NCBI GenBank assembly: GCA_016630955.3
Contig: CM049992.1
Span: 1,922,001 to 1,986,000, forward strand
Length of the DNA stretch: 64,000 nucleotides
Direction of reading: 5' to 3'
Origin: Didymella arachidicola
Taxonomy: Eukaryota; Ascomycota; Dothideomycetes; Pleosporales; Didymellaceae
In this document: in pieces, positions 21,257-31,255 of the stretch
Position numbering within the stretch: position 1 is the first letter of the stretch
Layout: the number at the start of each line of letters is the position of its first letter
Position numbers and translations under genes: made by a program
The notes under the pieces: generated by a model
Database searches by the model: none
Seen by the model: the letters and a program-made list of their open reading frames with translations, nothing else
Told to the model about the DNA's origin: nothing

Positions 21257-23104
21257 ACGTGTTTCCCCACCGAGCCGCCCACCCCCACCGAGTCGCCCGC
21301 CCTCACCAAAATCGCGACTATTACACGATTATTACGCTCGACCACAACGCTGCATAAATACAGTATCAATCTCAAATTAATCCTTAGAAGCGTCGCTATC
21401 GACTGAATCTACTATTTCTGCAGTGCAGGTGCGCGCGTTGTGGCCAGTCTTGCCACAACGCCCGCAGTGCCTCTCTTTGCGCACCCTCTTCGCTGGCGGT
21501 TCTGCTGCCTCCTGGCCGCCACCGTCCTTCTCAGCTATCAAATCCTGTACGTCACCCACTGTAAGACTCTCCTCTGTCCGAATATACTTTCTCTTGCGAC
21601 TGCGCTGCTCTGTTAAGGCGTCAATTGACTTCCGAAGCCCTGCCAGTTCCCTAGCTTGTAATAGTGAATTGTGGCCTATTACAGCCATGCCTTTTGTGAG
21701 CGAGTCAACTGCTTGCAGAAGAGGAGAGATAGGAGACTCTCTGTGCCTTTGTATGCGCTCACGAACTAGCGTAGACTGCGCCTCCATCTCTTTTATTGTG
21801 GCTGGCGTTTTGGACTCCCAAGGGGTGTCCTCTGGTAGTGGAGGTGTTGGTGTACGAAGCACCACATCAAGCTTTGATAACACCCGCTCTGGGTCGTGAG
21901 GTACTAAACCAGCGCCTCTAAAGCTTGCTAGGATATTTTCCTTTGTAATTGCCTTGTTAAAAGCAATGTGAAAGGCTGGTAGAAAGGTCTCTTTCTTAAC
22001 TTGAGTGACAGAGTACCTTGCCCAGCTGTCGATCTCAGCGTAGTACGCCCGCTTCAAGGGGGCAAAACAGCCCACGTCAAGCGGCTGTAATAGGTGCGAC
22101 GAGTGTGGGGGCATACACAGGGTGATAATCTTGTGTTCTGCGCAATATTGGTGAAATGCAGCAGAGCTGTGGCTCTCATGGCCGTCCACAATTAGTAGAC
22201 GGTACACACCCACAGTACGCTCCTTTGTATGCGCGTCAAAGTGCTTCAGCCACTTTAGACCAAGCTCATTTGTTGTCCAGCCGTTAGAGCTAGTCTCAAT
22301 TACCCAGTCGCGAGGCAGGCCTGGGTACCAGCTTGATATAAGGACCTTACCACCAAAGATAATGAAGGGTGGGATAGCCCAGCCAGCAGCGCAGATGCCC
22401 TGGATGATTGTGACCCAGTCACGGTTGCCTGGCTGTATCTTCTTTGGATTGGTTCGCTTCTCAGAGCCTGTAAAGACCATCTGAGCGTTAATTATGCCCA
22501 TCATGAACCCAGACTCATCAAAGTTATGTGTGTCTTCAGCAAGGATGCCGTACTTCTCCTTTGTTGTCCTTACTAGCTCGAACCAGGGCGTTATAACGCG
22601 TGGGTCTTCGTTTAGGGCTCGCTGACGATCGTATGGACGGCTGCGTCGAAGCTTGACTTCCTTGGTACGCGTTCTGAACCTGTCTACCCAGTGCTTGCCA
22701 ACAGGTCCTTCACCGCGCGCAGCAAGGAGATCATTCGCCATTTCTTCCACCATAGCCCTTGTAGCGCCTATTCCTCGTGCGTCTAGGTCAAGTATACGCG
22801 CGACTATTACATCCTCCTCTAGCTTTTTTAGCTTCTTCGAGTTAGGCTCAGTATCGCGTCGTGAAGGCTTTCCAGCGCGTCGGTCTCTTAGCGTTGTTCG
22901 GGGGACAGCAAAGGCCCTAGACGCGTGCCTAGTACTGTCGGGTTCAGCGGCTTTTGTAGCCTGGATAGCAAGGTATAGTGTACCTTCGTTATAGGTCGAT
23001 TGCGCGTCGCGTTGTGGCGGCATAGTAATAGTTGTTGTAATAGTCGCGATTTTGGTGAGGGCGGGCGACTCGGTGGGGGTGGGCGGCTCGGTGGGGAAAC
23101 ACGT
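21257..23104 (-). mobile_element. Fot1/pogo transposon 1, complete
   Basis: A 1848-bp element bounded by a perfect 69-bp terminal inverted repeat starting ACGTGTTTCCCC, with a TA duplication on each side (21255-21256 and 23105-23106). Each terminal repeat contains two spaced copies of a CCGAG(C/T)CGCCC motif, a likely bipartite transposase-binding site. It carries one intact transposase gene. The perfect terminal repeats and open gene suggest recent insertion and possible activity. Confidence 0.93.
21377..23023 (-). CDS. Fot1/pogo DDD transposase
   Basis: Intact transposase of 548 residues without introns, encoded inside pogo element 1. The N-terminal quarter resembles the psq/CENP-B type helix-turn-helix region (ARAFAVPRTTLRDRRAGKPS and the segment ending VGKHWVDRF). 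The DDE_1 catalytic core follows: the first Asp in HNFDESGFMMG, the second in LLIVDGHESH, the third in LLQPLDVGCFAPLK. The C-terminus has a CCHC zinc knuckle (CGRCGKTGHNARTC). This is the full domain set and normal length of the Fot1 group. It is closest within this window to the transposases at 23263-24897 and 25425-27080. Confidence 0.93.
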   Translation of the reverse strand: MPPQRDAQSTYNEGTLYLAIQATKAAEPDSTRHASRAFAVPRTTLRDRRAGKPSRRDTEPNSKKLKKLEEDVIVARILDLDARGIGATRAMVEEMANDLLAARGEGPVGKHWVDRFRTRTKEVKLRRSRPYDRQRALNEDPRVITPWFELVRTTKEKYGILAEDTHNFDESGFMMGIINAQMVFTGSEKRTNPKKIQPGNRDWVTIIQGICAAGWAIPPFIIFGGKVLISSWYPGLPRDWVIETSSNGWTTNELGLKWLKHFDAHTKERTVGVYRLLIVDGHESHSSAAFHQYCAEHKIITLCMPPHSSHLLQPLDVGCFAPLKRAYYAEIDSWARYSVTQVKKETFLPAFHIAFNKAITKENILASFRGAGLVPHDPERVLSKLDVVLRTPTPPLPEDTPWESKTPATIKEMEAQSTLVRERIQRHRESPISPLLQAVDSLTKGMAVIGHNSLLQARELAGLRKSIDALTEQRSRKRKYIRTEESLTVGDVQDLIAEKDGGGQEAAEPPAKRVRKERHCGRCGKTGHNARTCTAEIVDSVDSDASKD

Positions 23105-23181
23105 TATATGATTATTTTCGAAATGTTGTGCGGGTCATGTGACGTAGCAGACTATAATATACGCCTGTAGTATAGAATATA

Positions 23182-25015
23182 ACGCCAACTACCACCGGAT
23201 GGCGCACCCCACCGGAATGGCGCACCTTGCCAAGACCACACCTCTTTTGACCACCACCAACGATGTCGCAACAAATTGATCTTGAATTACTTTCTCGTGA
23301 AGATAGAATTAAGCTTGCTATTAGAGCTATTAATTCTAATGCGAACCTAAGCCAGCGACGCGCTGCTGCTGTCTACAACGTGCCTGAAAGTACTCTTCGA
23401 AGGCAACGCGCCAAACCAGCTTCTCAACGCGTTATCTACCCCAATTGCTCTCGGCTTACAAAGCAAGAAGAGGAGGTGCTTGTTCAACATATAAGAAAGC
23501 TTGACGCGCGAGGATTTGCTCCTACGCTTACTTATGTGCGAGAGATGGCTGATCAACTGTTGGCTGCTCGCGATGGGGGCAAGGTTGGAGAAAACTGGAC
23601 CTACAGGTTTATCCAGCGGAAACCTGAGGTTAGGTCTCAGGTTTCTAGACTGAGAGATTACCGGAGAGTTCTGTGCAGCGATACAGCAATTATCAGTCCC
23701 TGGTTCGACCTTATACGCAACGTTAAAGCCAAGTACGGCATCCTGGACCAAGATACCTACAACTTTGACGAGACTGGCTTCCAGATAGGCGTTGGAGGGT
23801 CAGTTAAGGTAGTGACTGCGTCTGAGAGACGTCGTGCACCACTCAGCCTTCAGCCTGGCGATCGTGAGTGGATAACTTTGATTGCTTGTATCAACGCGAT
23901 GGGCTGGTCTGTCCTACCCTTCTTCATCCTCAAAGCAAAGCACCACGACAAGGCCTGGTACGTTAACAACCCAAAAGATTGGAGGATTGGGGTTAGCAAG
24001 AATGGCTGGACTACTAATGAGCTTGGCCTTGCCTGGCTAAAGCACTTTATCCAGCACACAGAGGCTGCTACTGTAGGTAGCCATCGGCTGCTGATTATCG
24101 ATGGCCACGAGAGTCACAAGTCGCTCGAATTCCAGAATCTCTGCGAGGAAAGCAAGATTATTGCCCTCTGTATGCCTCCGCACGCCTCTCACATCCTGCA
24201 GCCACTTGACGTTGGGTGCTTTGCCCCGCTGAAGCAGGCGTACAAGAAGGAGATCAAAAGCTTGGCAGACAGTTACATTACCCACGTGGACAAAAAGGCC
24301 TTCTTAGCAACGTTTCAACCAGTATACAACAAGGCAATCTCAAAGAGCAACATCTTATCAAGCTTTAGAGCAACTGGCTTGGTCCCACTTGACCCAGAGG
24401 CGGTGCTGTCAAGGCTTGAAGTTAAGCCTCGTACGCCAACACCGCCTCTGCCTGGGCCTACCAACTGGCAACCTAAAACACCAACCAACGCGATTGAAAT
24501 TGATAGCCAAACAACTCTTATTATTAAGAGGATAAGAGAACATAGGAGTTCCTCTCCTGACTCAATTATTGAGATGGTCCTACAGGTTAAAAGGGGGTCT
24601 GCAAAGAGGGACTATTCGCACACGCTACTTGAGGCAAGGATAGCCCAGCTTGAACAGGCAAACAAGGCTGCTTCTGAGCGTAAGAGGCGTAAAAAGAAGC
24701 GGATTCAGGAAGGCGGGACTCTCTCGCAGGCAGAGGCAGAGGAAATACTAAAGGAGAAAGACGCTAAGGCTGAGACTAAGGGAGAAGGTGCGCAGGTAGG
24801 TAGCAGTAGTAAAGTTAAACGGTGCTGTACAACATGCGGCAGGATAGGGCATAATAAGCGCACTTGCCAGCAAGATGTAATAGAGATAGAGGATTAATTT
24901 AAGCTATTGTACGTTTAAATTTCTTGTTGTGGTGCTGAAATATTGAGGTGTAAAGATAAATTTGCTACAGGGTGCGCCATTCCGGTGGGGTGCGCCATCC
25001 GGTGGTGGTTGGCGT
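23182..25015 (+). mobile_element. Fot1/pogo transposon 2, complete
   Basis: A 1834-bp element with terminal inverted repeats of about 45 bp beginning ACGCCAAC (44 of 45 positions match), flanked by TA (23180-23181 and 25016-25017). The repeats hold two direct copies of an ACCGGA(A)TGGCGCACC-type motif. It lies only 75 bp from element 1 but has unrelated terminal sequence, so the two are separate insertions of different families. It encodes one intact transposase in the plus direction. Confidence 0.92.
23263..24897 (+). CDS. Fot1/pogo DDD transposase
   Basis: Intact transposase of 544 residues, intronless, inside pogo element 2. The order is an N-terminal helix-turn-helix region (SQRRAAAVYNVPESTLRRQ), a CENP-B-like segment ending ENWTYRFIQR, and a DDE_1 core with Asp in YNFDETGF, LLIIDGHESH and ILQPLDVGCF. 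A basic Lys/Arg stretch near residue 480 (SERKRRKKKR) may be a nuclear signal. A C-terminal zinc knuckle (CTTCGRIGHNKRTC) ends the protein. No lesion was seen. The start MSQQIDLELL is the first ATG after the left terminal repeat. Confidence 0.93.
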   Translation: MSQQIDLELLSREDRIKLAIRAINSNANLSQRRAAAVYNVPESTLRRQRAKPASQRVIYPNCSRLTKQEEEVLVQHIRKLDARGFAPTLTYVREMADQLLAARDGGKVGENWTYRFIQRKPEVRSQVSRLRDYRRVLCSDTAIISPWFDLIRNVKAKYGILDQDTYNFDETGFQIGVGGSVKVVTASERRRAPLSLQPGDREWITLIACINAMGWSVLPFFILKAKHHDKAWYVNNPKDWRIGVSKNGWTTNELGLAWLKHFIQHTEAATVGSHRLLIIDGHESHKSLEFQNLCEESKIIALCMPPHASHILQPLDVGCFAPLKQAYKKEIKSLADSYITHVDKKAFLATFQPVYNKAISKSNILSSFRATGLVPLDPEAVLSRLEVKPRTPTPPLPGPTNWQPKTPTNAIEIDSQTTLIIKRIREHRSSSPDSIIEMVLQVKRGSAKRDYSHTLLEARIAQLEQANKAASERKRRKKKRIQEGGTLSQAEAEEILKEKDAKAETKGEGAQVGSSSKVKRCCTTCGRIGHNKRTCQQDVIEIED

Positions 25016-25056
25016 TACCTATACTTGCTTAATAGATATAGAAAAGTAGGTCTTAA

Positions 25057-25270
25057 TGTAAGGTCACTGTAGGCAGGCAATCGGACTCAAGGTAGATGGG
25101 ATGGCTTCTAGGCCGAATTGGGGATTATTTGGATATCAGACGAATCCTTGAGGTGTAAGCCTCTGGATTCGATAGAAGTATATATACGGAGAGCCCGTGC
25201 GCGGCGCGGCCCTTGCCCTAGGTGTTCCCGAGGTAGGGCCGAGGGGTATCAGAGAGGAAATCCCGTGACA
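25057..25270. mobile_element. Solo LTR with 5-bp target duplication
   Basis: A 214-bp sequence starts TGTAAGGTCA and ends CCCGTGACA, giving the TG...CA ends of a retrotransposon LTR. It is flanked by the identical pentamer CTTAA (25052-25056 and 25271-25275). A TATA-like stretch (agtatatatacgg) lies inside. No internal retrotransposon sequence is next to it, so it is a solo LTR left by recombination. Orientation and superfamily are not determined; a short LTR of this kind fits Ty1/copia best. Confidence 0.8.
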
Positions 25271-25296
25271 CTTAATAATCCCTATAGTTAACTATA

Positions 25297-27162
25297 ACGT
25301 ACCCCACGGGCGAGTCGCTCAACGGGCGAGTCGCTCACTTTTGCCAAGCCCCCACCAAAACCTGACCTATTATAGCCCACAGCACCACACTTTAGCACTC
25401 TGTAGCAGACTATAGCATGTAATATCATTCAGAAACCTCTTCTACATCAATCTTGCACGTTCGCGCGTTGTGCCCAGTCTGATTGCACCTTCTACAGCGC
25501 CTTTGGCTTGGCTCACCCTCTTGAGCGCGCACTTGCTTCTTTGCCCTCTTCCCATTACTACGCGCCCTAAAGTCCTTTAGAGCTGCCAGTCGCTGCCTAT
25601 CTTCAACTATTAGGGTCCCTTCCTTCTAAACCTGCTTTCTTTTTTGTGATTTTCGTCGCGTGGCGGCCTTATTAGCCGCTCAAAGCTCCTTGATTTCCTG
25701 TTGAGCTAAAACCAGCTTGTGCGCAATAATTGCAGCCCCCTTTGGCACCTTCTCAAACGCCTTAACTATAGATGTGGGAGAGCTGTCTACATGTCTCTGA
25801 ATCCTTGACTTCACAAGCGTTGATTGCGACCCAAATTCTAGGGTATTGCTTGGGGTTTGCGACTGCCAGGGCACGTTGTTGGCGGCAAGTGGTGGTGATG
25901 GAGTCCGAAGCTTCACATCAAGGGCTGATATGACCCGTTCTGGGTCAAAGGGGACTAATCCAGCGCCTCGGAACCCTTCTTGGATGTTACTAGGAGTAAA
26001 TACTGCTTTGTAGGCTGCTTTGAAGCATGGCAGGAACTCAGTCTTTGTAAGGTGGGTGATCCGGTTGCGCATAAGCATCTCGGCTTGGCGCCCGTACGCT
26101 GTCTTCAGAGGGGCAAAACAACCCACATCAAGTGGCTGTAGGAGGTGTGATGAGTGTGGAGGCATACATAGGGTAACAATCTTGTTATCCTTGCAGTATT
26201 GCTGGAATTGGAGCGATTCGTGGCTCTCGTGGCCGTCGATAATTAGCAGTCGGTGGGTACCAACAGTACGCTCCTTTGTATGCGTGTCAAAGTGCTTCTG
26301 CCACTTAAAACTAAGCTTATTAGTAGTCCAGCCGTTACTAGAGACTCTAATAACCCAATCCTGGGGCAGGTCTTCCTCCTTGTACCAGCCAGAGAGGTGG
26401 TGGCGTGCCTTGAAGATAATGAAGGGCGGGATGGCCCATCCTTTGGCATTGATGCCCTGTATAACCGTTACCCATTCCCGGTTGCCTGGCTGGACGGCCT
26501 TTGGCCTTCCTCGTCTCTCTGAAGCTGTAACGACTGCTCCTGTAGATATCTGGCCCATCATAAAGCCTGTCTCATCAAAGTTGTGCACGTCGTCATCTAG
26601 GATGCCATACTTGGCTTTGACATTGGCTACCAGGTTGAACCAGCCCTGCACAACCCCAGAATCCTCACAGAGGGCTCGCTTGTAGTCGTACTTACGATTG
26701 AACTTCGTTTTGAGCTCTGGTTGACGCTTAACAAACGTACTGGGCCAGTTTGTGCCAACAGGGCCCAGATTGCGCTCAGCGCGCAGAGAATTGGCCATAG
26801 CAGCCACATCTGCCAGCCGAGGGCCAAATCCTCGCGCATCCAGCTCAAGTATGTGTTTAACAATCACCTGATCCTCATTGTTGTCCAACCCTCGTGAGTT
26901 GGGCATAGTATCAGCTCGTGAAGGTCGTCCTGCGTGTCGGTCGCTTAGTGTCTTTTAAGGGACCCCATAGATGGCTGCAGCGCGTCGCTGTGAGAGATTC
27001 GCGTCTTGTTTGAGAGCTTGAAGCGCAAGCTGTACCTGGGCCTCTTTCAACGCGTTAATATTAGGTCGTTGTTGAGGCATTGGTGTAAGGAGGGTACTTT
27101 GGTGGGGGCTTGGCAAAAGTGAGCGACTCGCCCGTTGAGCGACTCGCCCGTGGGGTACGTTA
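25297..27162 (-). mobile_element. Fot1/pogo transposon 3, structurally complete
   Basis: A 1866-bp element with perfect 63-bp terminal inverted repeats beginning ACGTACCCCACGGG, flanked by TA (25295-25296 and 27161-27162). Each terminal repeat contains a tandem pair of CGGGCGAGTCGCTCA. Its transposase has three nonsense codons, so it is non-autonomous unless supplied in trans. The right end lies about 190 bp upstream of the RidA start codon. Its terminal repeats share the inner part (ACTTTTGCCAAG...CCACCAAA) with element 4, so the two are related families. Confidence 0.92.
25425..27080 (-). pseudogene. Fot1/pogo transposase with three nonsense codons
   Basis: One continuous reading frame of about 551 codons in pogo element 3, interrupted only by TAA (26952-26954, after AAIYGVP), TGA (25680-25682, where relatives have a sense codon before AANKAAT) and TAG (25626-25628). 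There is no frameshift. Between the stops all domains are recognisable: the DDE core with HNFDETGFMMG, LLIIDGHESH and LLQPLDVGCF, and a C-terminal knuckle CRRCNQTGHNARTC. The TGA and TAG codons are what C-to-T changes in CGA and CAG would give, consistent with mild repeat-induced mutation, but I cannot see the ancestral sequence. Confidence 0.88.
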
Positions 27163-27351
27163 TTATAAAACCAAACAAACCTTTGCCGGCCTAACCGCGC
27201 TAAACAACGCTGCTCCGCAATCGGACACCCCACCTTCCCATTCGGTGCACGCGCCTTTCCCGTCGGCAGTCTGCATTATACCTCCGAGCCCGATTGCTAG
27301 CCTGCGTTTACCTACCAGACGCAGACAAACCGTCCCTTACAACTTCCGTAC

Positions 27352-28155
27352 ATGCTTCGCCCACTGCTCCGTGCTTCACGACCTCTCCAATCGACCCTCC
27401 AACCAGCTTCTCGATTCACAACCCAGCTTGTGAGATTCGTAACAGCTCAATTGACCGCACGAAAGATGTCTGGAATCAAGATCGTGTCTACGAAGGAGGC
27501 TTGCCCTGGTGCGTTTTGTGATGTGTACATTGGGCAGAAGTGCTGACGAGATGTAGTTGCCGGACCTTACGTACGTATCTCGACCTTCCCGTATCTAAAC
27601 GGCGTGCCCGTCACGCATTCGTCCCTAATCGAACACTCCCAAAATCCCACACAATGGTGTCGAGATGAGGCATCCTGAGCATGCAACCTCGCAACGACGT
27701 CTGGGAGACATAATCGAGGACCTCGCAGCTTCCCTCGTCCAGCCATCAATCCCCCATCAAGCCCACTATCCGCCCGCCCAACCCCGCTAACCAACCCCGC
27801 TAACCAACCCCAGTCCCAAGCCATCATCGCCGGCCCCTCCATCTTCGTCTCAGGCCAAATCCCCGCCGACAAAACCGGCGCCCTGATCGAAGGCAGCATC
27901 ACCGACAAGACGACGCAATGCTGCGAGAACATTGTCGCGATCCTCAAGGAAGCCAACACGCCCGTGGAGAAGGTTGTCAAGGTCAACGTGTTCCTGGACG
28001 ACATGGCGCATTTCGCAGAGATGAACGGCGTATTTGAAAAGTACTTTGCGCATAAGCCTGCGCGAAGCTGTGTTGCTGTTAAGCAACTGCCCAAGGGTGT
28101 GCCCGTGGAGATTGAGGCTATTGCGTATAATGGTAGGGAGAGTGCGAGGCTTTGA
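27352..28155 (+). CDS. RidA/YjgF-YER057c-UK114 family protein (Mmf1-like)
   Basis: Predicted reactive imine/enamine deaminase, which hydrolyses 2-aminoacrylate-type intermediates; 170 residues. Exons 27352-27508, 27557-27570 (only 14 nt) and 27814-28155 join to STKEACP-VAGPYSQAIIAGPS, the family's N-terminal motif, and later give FVSGQIPADKTGALIEG, CCENI and VNVFLDDMAHFAEMN. The conserved C-terminal Arg region is PARSCVAVKQLPKG. The first ~38 residues are basic and Ser/Thr-rich, resembling a mitochondrial presequence. The internal Met (MSGIKIVSTKEA) at 27466 would give a cytosolic form, as with yeast Mmf1/Hmf1. Intron 1 (27509-27556) has donor GTGCGT and acceptor TAG. Intron 2 (27571-27813) has a tandem duplicate of its CCCCGCTAACC branch region. 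Pogo element 3 sits just upstream. Confidence 0.9.
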
Positions 28156-28837
28156 TGCAGGAATTGGCTGACTGAAAGTAGGCTGAGCGATTGCTGGGTA
28201 ATTTGGCAGGGCTGGGGGTTGGGGTGTAGGTAGAGTGACATGATAGCAATAGCAATTGAGGGCGTTTTAGTAATTTGCTGCTAGCAAGGTGGGCAATTAT
28301 TTGTAGGTAATACTACTTTTAAGGTGTGCACTGGAAGGAACTGAGAAGGCAAGCCTGCTTGCTTTTGTGACAGCTTTGCGCAACAACTTGAGCCGCAAGG
28401 TTCTGCCCTTATCGCTGATACCAACTGAGAATGCCTAGTGGGCAGAGCTGGTGAGGCTGTCAGACTGGGAGGCTGAGCTTTCATTCAGGCTACGGCGACA
28501 GCATAGGTCAATAGAATCAGACAAGTACGACGGTATTGTCCGGGGACATCTCACAGTGATCAGAGGTTTTATGTCGTTCATGTTACTGTTGTCAACGATT
28601 CCAAGGGCGCGCAAATGGGGCTACCTGATGTGGAGGATATAAATCTGTCGATTATTCTACGACAGGTTTTAGGCTTCTGAAAGGGATCGGCCGGCCAATT
28701 TCTACTGCTAGGAGCTTTTGAGGGCTAGCAACAGGCTATTAACAGTAGCCAGTGCTGATTTCGCGACACAGAAATCGGCCGCCGATCGCAAAGTAAACAG
28801 GCCCAAAAACACCGTGTTACGGATGGGGGACCATTTC
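28156..28837. other. Intergenic, no supported gene
   Basis: This lies between the RidA stop and the 3' end of the HET pseudogene. Two short plus-strand open frames (28451-28642, 28718-28927) show no domain. Nothing else was recognised. Confidence 0.5.
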
Positions 28838-31155
28838 TCATACAATGGAAATAGTGTACTTCGTACTGTCTCCAGATCCTACTTTAGAGGTGAAGAACTT
28901 GTCGTCGACTATATCTGCCGAGAGTGACAAGTACTCCAACTCTGATGGGCTGAACCGGCCTGTAGAATCAAATAGGCCTACTTTAATGAAATGTCCCTTC
29001 TCTTGCGCCGCAGGCTGAAGCAATAGACCCGAAATCACATGCTGTGTCCCAATTCCAGTGCGCATGAGCCTGATAGGTGATAGGAAGTTCACCTTGAACC
29101 CAAGGTCTTCGACAGACACTGAGTTTCTCCAACAAAAAAAAGGAGAATCGCTTTAGTCTGGGAGGTTGCCCGTGAGTGTGTTTCCCATGCCAGCGCTCCA
29201 TAGCCTCTGAAGTGTCGAAGTAGACTTGTGGTCTTATTATGGTGTCTGTGAGTGGTCCTCCATGCCCTTCTGTCAATGTCCTTCGTAAGCCCGACTGAGA
29301 GGAGAGTAACTTACTTTATATAGCAATATGGGGAACGGTATGCCTTGCCATCTATAAACCTATACATCACTACGATACTTAGACGTCCCTTCAGAGTGAT
29401 GACACCTGACCGTACCTGGCCGAACGGACTTTCTGTAGCCGAGTCGATGTCGGTGCGACTGACTTGTGACAGCCAGGTGATGTAGTCGTCTTTGCTACAA
29501 CCCATTAGCCAATGTGATTGAAGAGATGAACGCCGAACTCACCCTGATTCCTCTCTGCCGGCCCATTTAGGTATGGCGACAGGAGTGTCTATGCTCGCCC
29601 AAGACCAAGAAGGCGCACGTATCTTACATCTTTATACCAAATACCTATCAGTAACTCTCCACAACAATTGATGCTCCAAGTCCCGTTTCCACAAGCCTGC
29701 AAGGTATGCGCACTTCATGTCTTCTCCCAGAAACTTTGCCAGGCCCGACTGCCACGAGTTTGTCTGTTGACTTAGTCAATGAACATTTAGAATACATCTC
29801 GACGATATCCACCCATTTCCAAATCTCTTGCGACATTGGTGTCTGGTTCGGCAGGGCGATTGCTCGAGGCTTGAGTATAATTTTAGGACCTGGTCCCGTG
29901 ATTCCCGTTGGGTGGTCTGTCTCGTCATCAGGTAGCATATTTGGGTGCACTTCACTTGCCATCCGGCACAAGCACTCCCAAAACTGCTGTTGTGTACCGA
30001 AATGCACCGTTATAACTAATAAGGCACGTTCCCATTAGATCCATCCTCGTTTGCTTAAAGGTACATCTGTGACACCGTCTGACCATATCGCTGTGCGAAC
30101 GAGGTCGTACCGAGCATCTCGCGGTTCTGATGGACAATCGGATTCAGTCAGCTGCTGATTTAGAGAGGCCTTCGTCTGCGTAGAGACACATATGGGTGTG
30201 ATTAGATCGGGGTTTCTCTCCACAAACAGACCAAGACCGTTCGACTCATCTTCAGATCCGGTCGCTAAGATGTTGAGTACTCCTCCACGATATATGGAAT
30301 CCGTTTGAAAGGACTCGGCTGCCCAGTTAAGATCGGAGTCTTGGATGATACCTATCTTCCTTAGCTTCAGAACCGGACCTATAGCAGACAAGCCTACATA
30401 GGGAAACGATCCATAGATGACGGATTTGTAAGCGCCATGTCAGACTTATGGCATCTTGGAAGACCTTGGACAAGTCCTCAAGAGGTATCTTGTTCAGTAG
30501 GACATCTTTGTTGCCTTTCAGGAGCTACAACGGATCTGTGGATCCCCAACGATGACTGGAGTATGATGTAGCGCGTTTGATGCAAGTCAAGTTCGCCTTC
30601 ACGAAGGCGAGTTTTTAGCTTTGTACCACAATCACCACGAATCTCAATCAGTCTTGAGGGGACAAATGCCGCTCTTGGAAACATTTCCCTGCAATCTGAG
30701 TGGATTTCGGTGCACTCGTAGAGCCACTTGTGGAGCATGCCCGTACTTTGCAGAGAATTTGTGCTCGCTGCAATGTCAAGATTATAGTGAAACATTGGCT
30801 GGAGGTACCGGCCTGTCGTGATCTGCCAGAAGGAATCCGCCACAAACCGTGTCATACAGGAAACATACCTCTTGAGTCTCTTGAGTAGAAATCGAATGTA
30901 ATATATTTACCTAGGTAGCTCCCCCAGAACGCAAGTGAGAGGCGTGGTCCGGTGCTCAGTTCACGATCAGTGTAGACTGTTTCGATCTCTTTTGAACATC
31001 CCACATCAGAACTCTCCGTATTGAAGAATTCTAACACAAGCAGAGCGCTTAGGCGGCATTCGGATTTGAGATATTTGTGGTGCCTTCGAAGAGGATAATC
31101 AGGTGATTGGTTGTCGAGAAAATCGAGGCACTGTTCGCAAATATTGTCTGGGACC
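28838..31155 (-). pseudogene. HET-domain (heterokaryon incompatibility) gene, decayed
   Basis: HET proteins trigger cell death after fusion of incompatible strains. The domain order is preserved: FFNTESSDVGCS..., LHKWLYECTEIHSDC, FVPSRLIEI, then the region that should read ILSHRWG, NKIPLEDLSKVFQDAIS, IIQDSDLNWAAES, LSKRGWI, HFGTQQQFWEC, VEMYSKCSLTKSTDKLVAV, RAPSWSWASIDTP, and a C-terminal ISGLLLQPAAQEKGHF. Breaks: one extra C inside the SHRWG codons shifts the frame; a TAG shortly after (DPL*LLKGNKDV) fits a C-to-T change of CAG; a TAA follows RGWI; a second frameshift follows KLVAV; and a T-run near 29139 probably shifts it again. Some introns remain recognisable, such as the 46-bp one joining SLC to IIQD. 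I see no way it could make a full protein. The N-terminal start is not resolved. Confidence 0.85.
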
Positions 31156-31223
31156 TACTAAGAAGTCAACATGAAACTTCTATCAGATGGCTAAGGTAGT
31201 CAGGACTATGCCTCACCTGAGAT

Positions 31224-31255
31224 TGCGTCAGTAAGTTACGTAACTTACTGACGCA
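31224..31255. repeat. Perfect 32-bp palindrome with nearby direct copies
   Basis: Positions 31224-31239 and 31240-31255 are perfect reverse complements (arm TGCGTCAGTAAGTTAC), with no loop. The core AACTTAYTRACGC of the right arm recurs as direct copies at 31299-31311 and 31319-31331, the latter two inside a 20-bp-spaced tandem (agaacttaytaacgcc). The role is unknown. It could be joined ends of a mobile element or a binding-site cluster. Confidence 0.85.

Noticed and set aside
25160..25270. Possible tRNA or structured RNA between pogo elements 2 and 3
   Set aside because: The ctggattcgat stretch is not a tRNA B-box in a cloverleaf. The TG...CA ends and CTTAA duplications identify an LTR instead.
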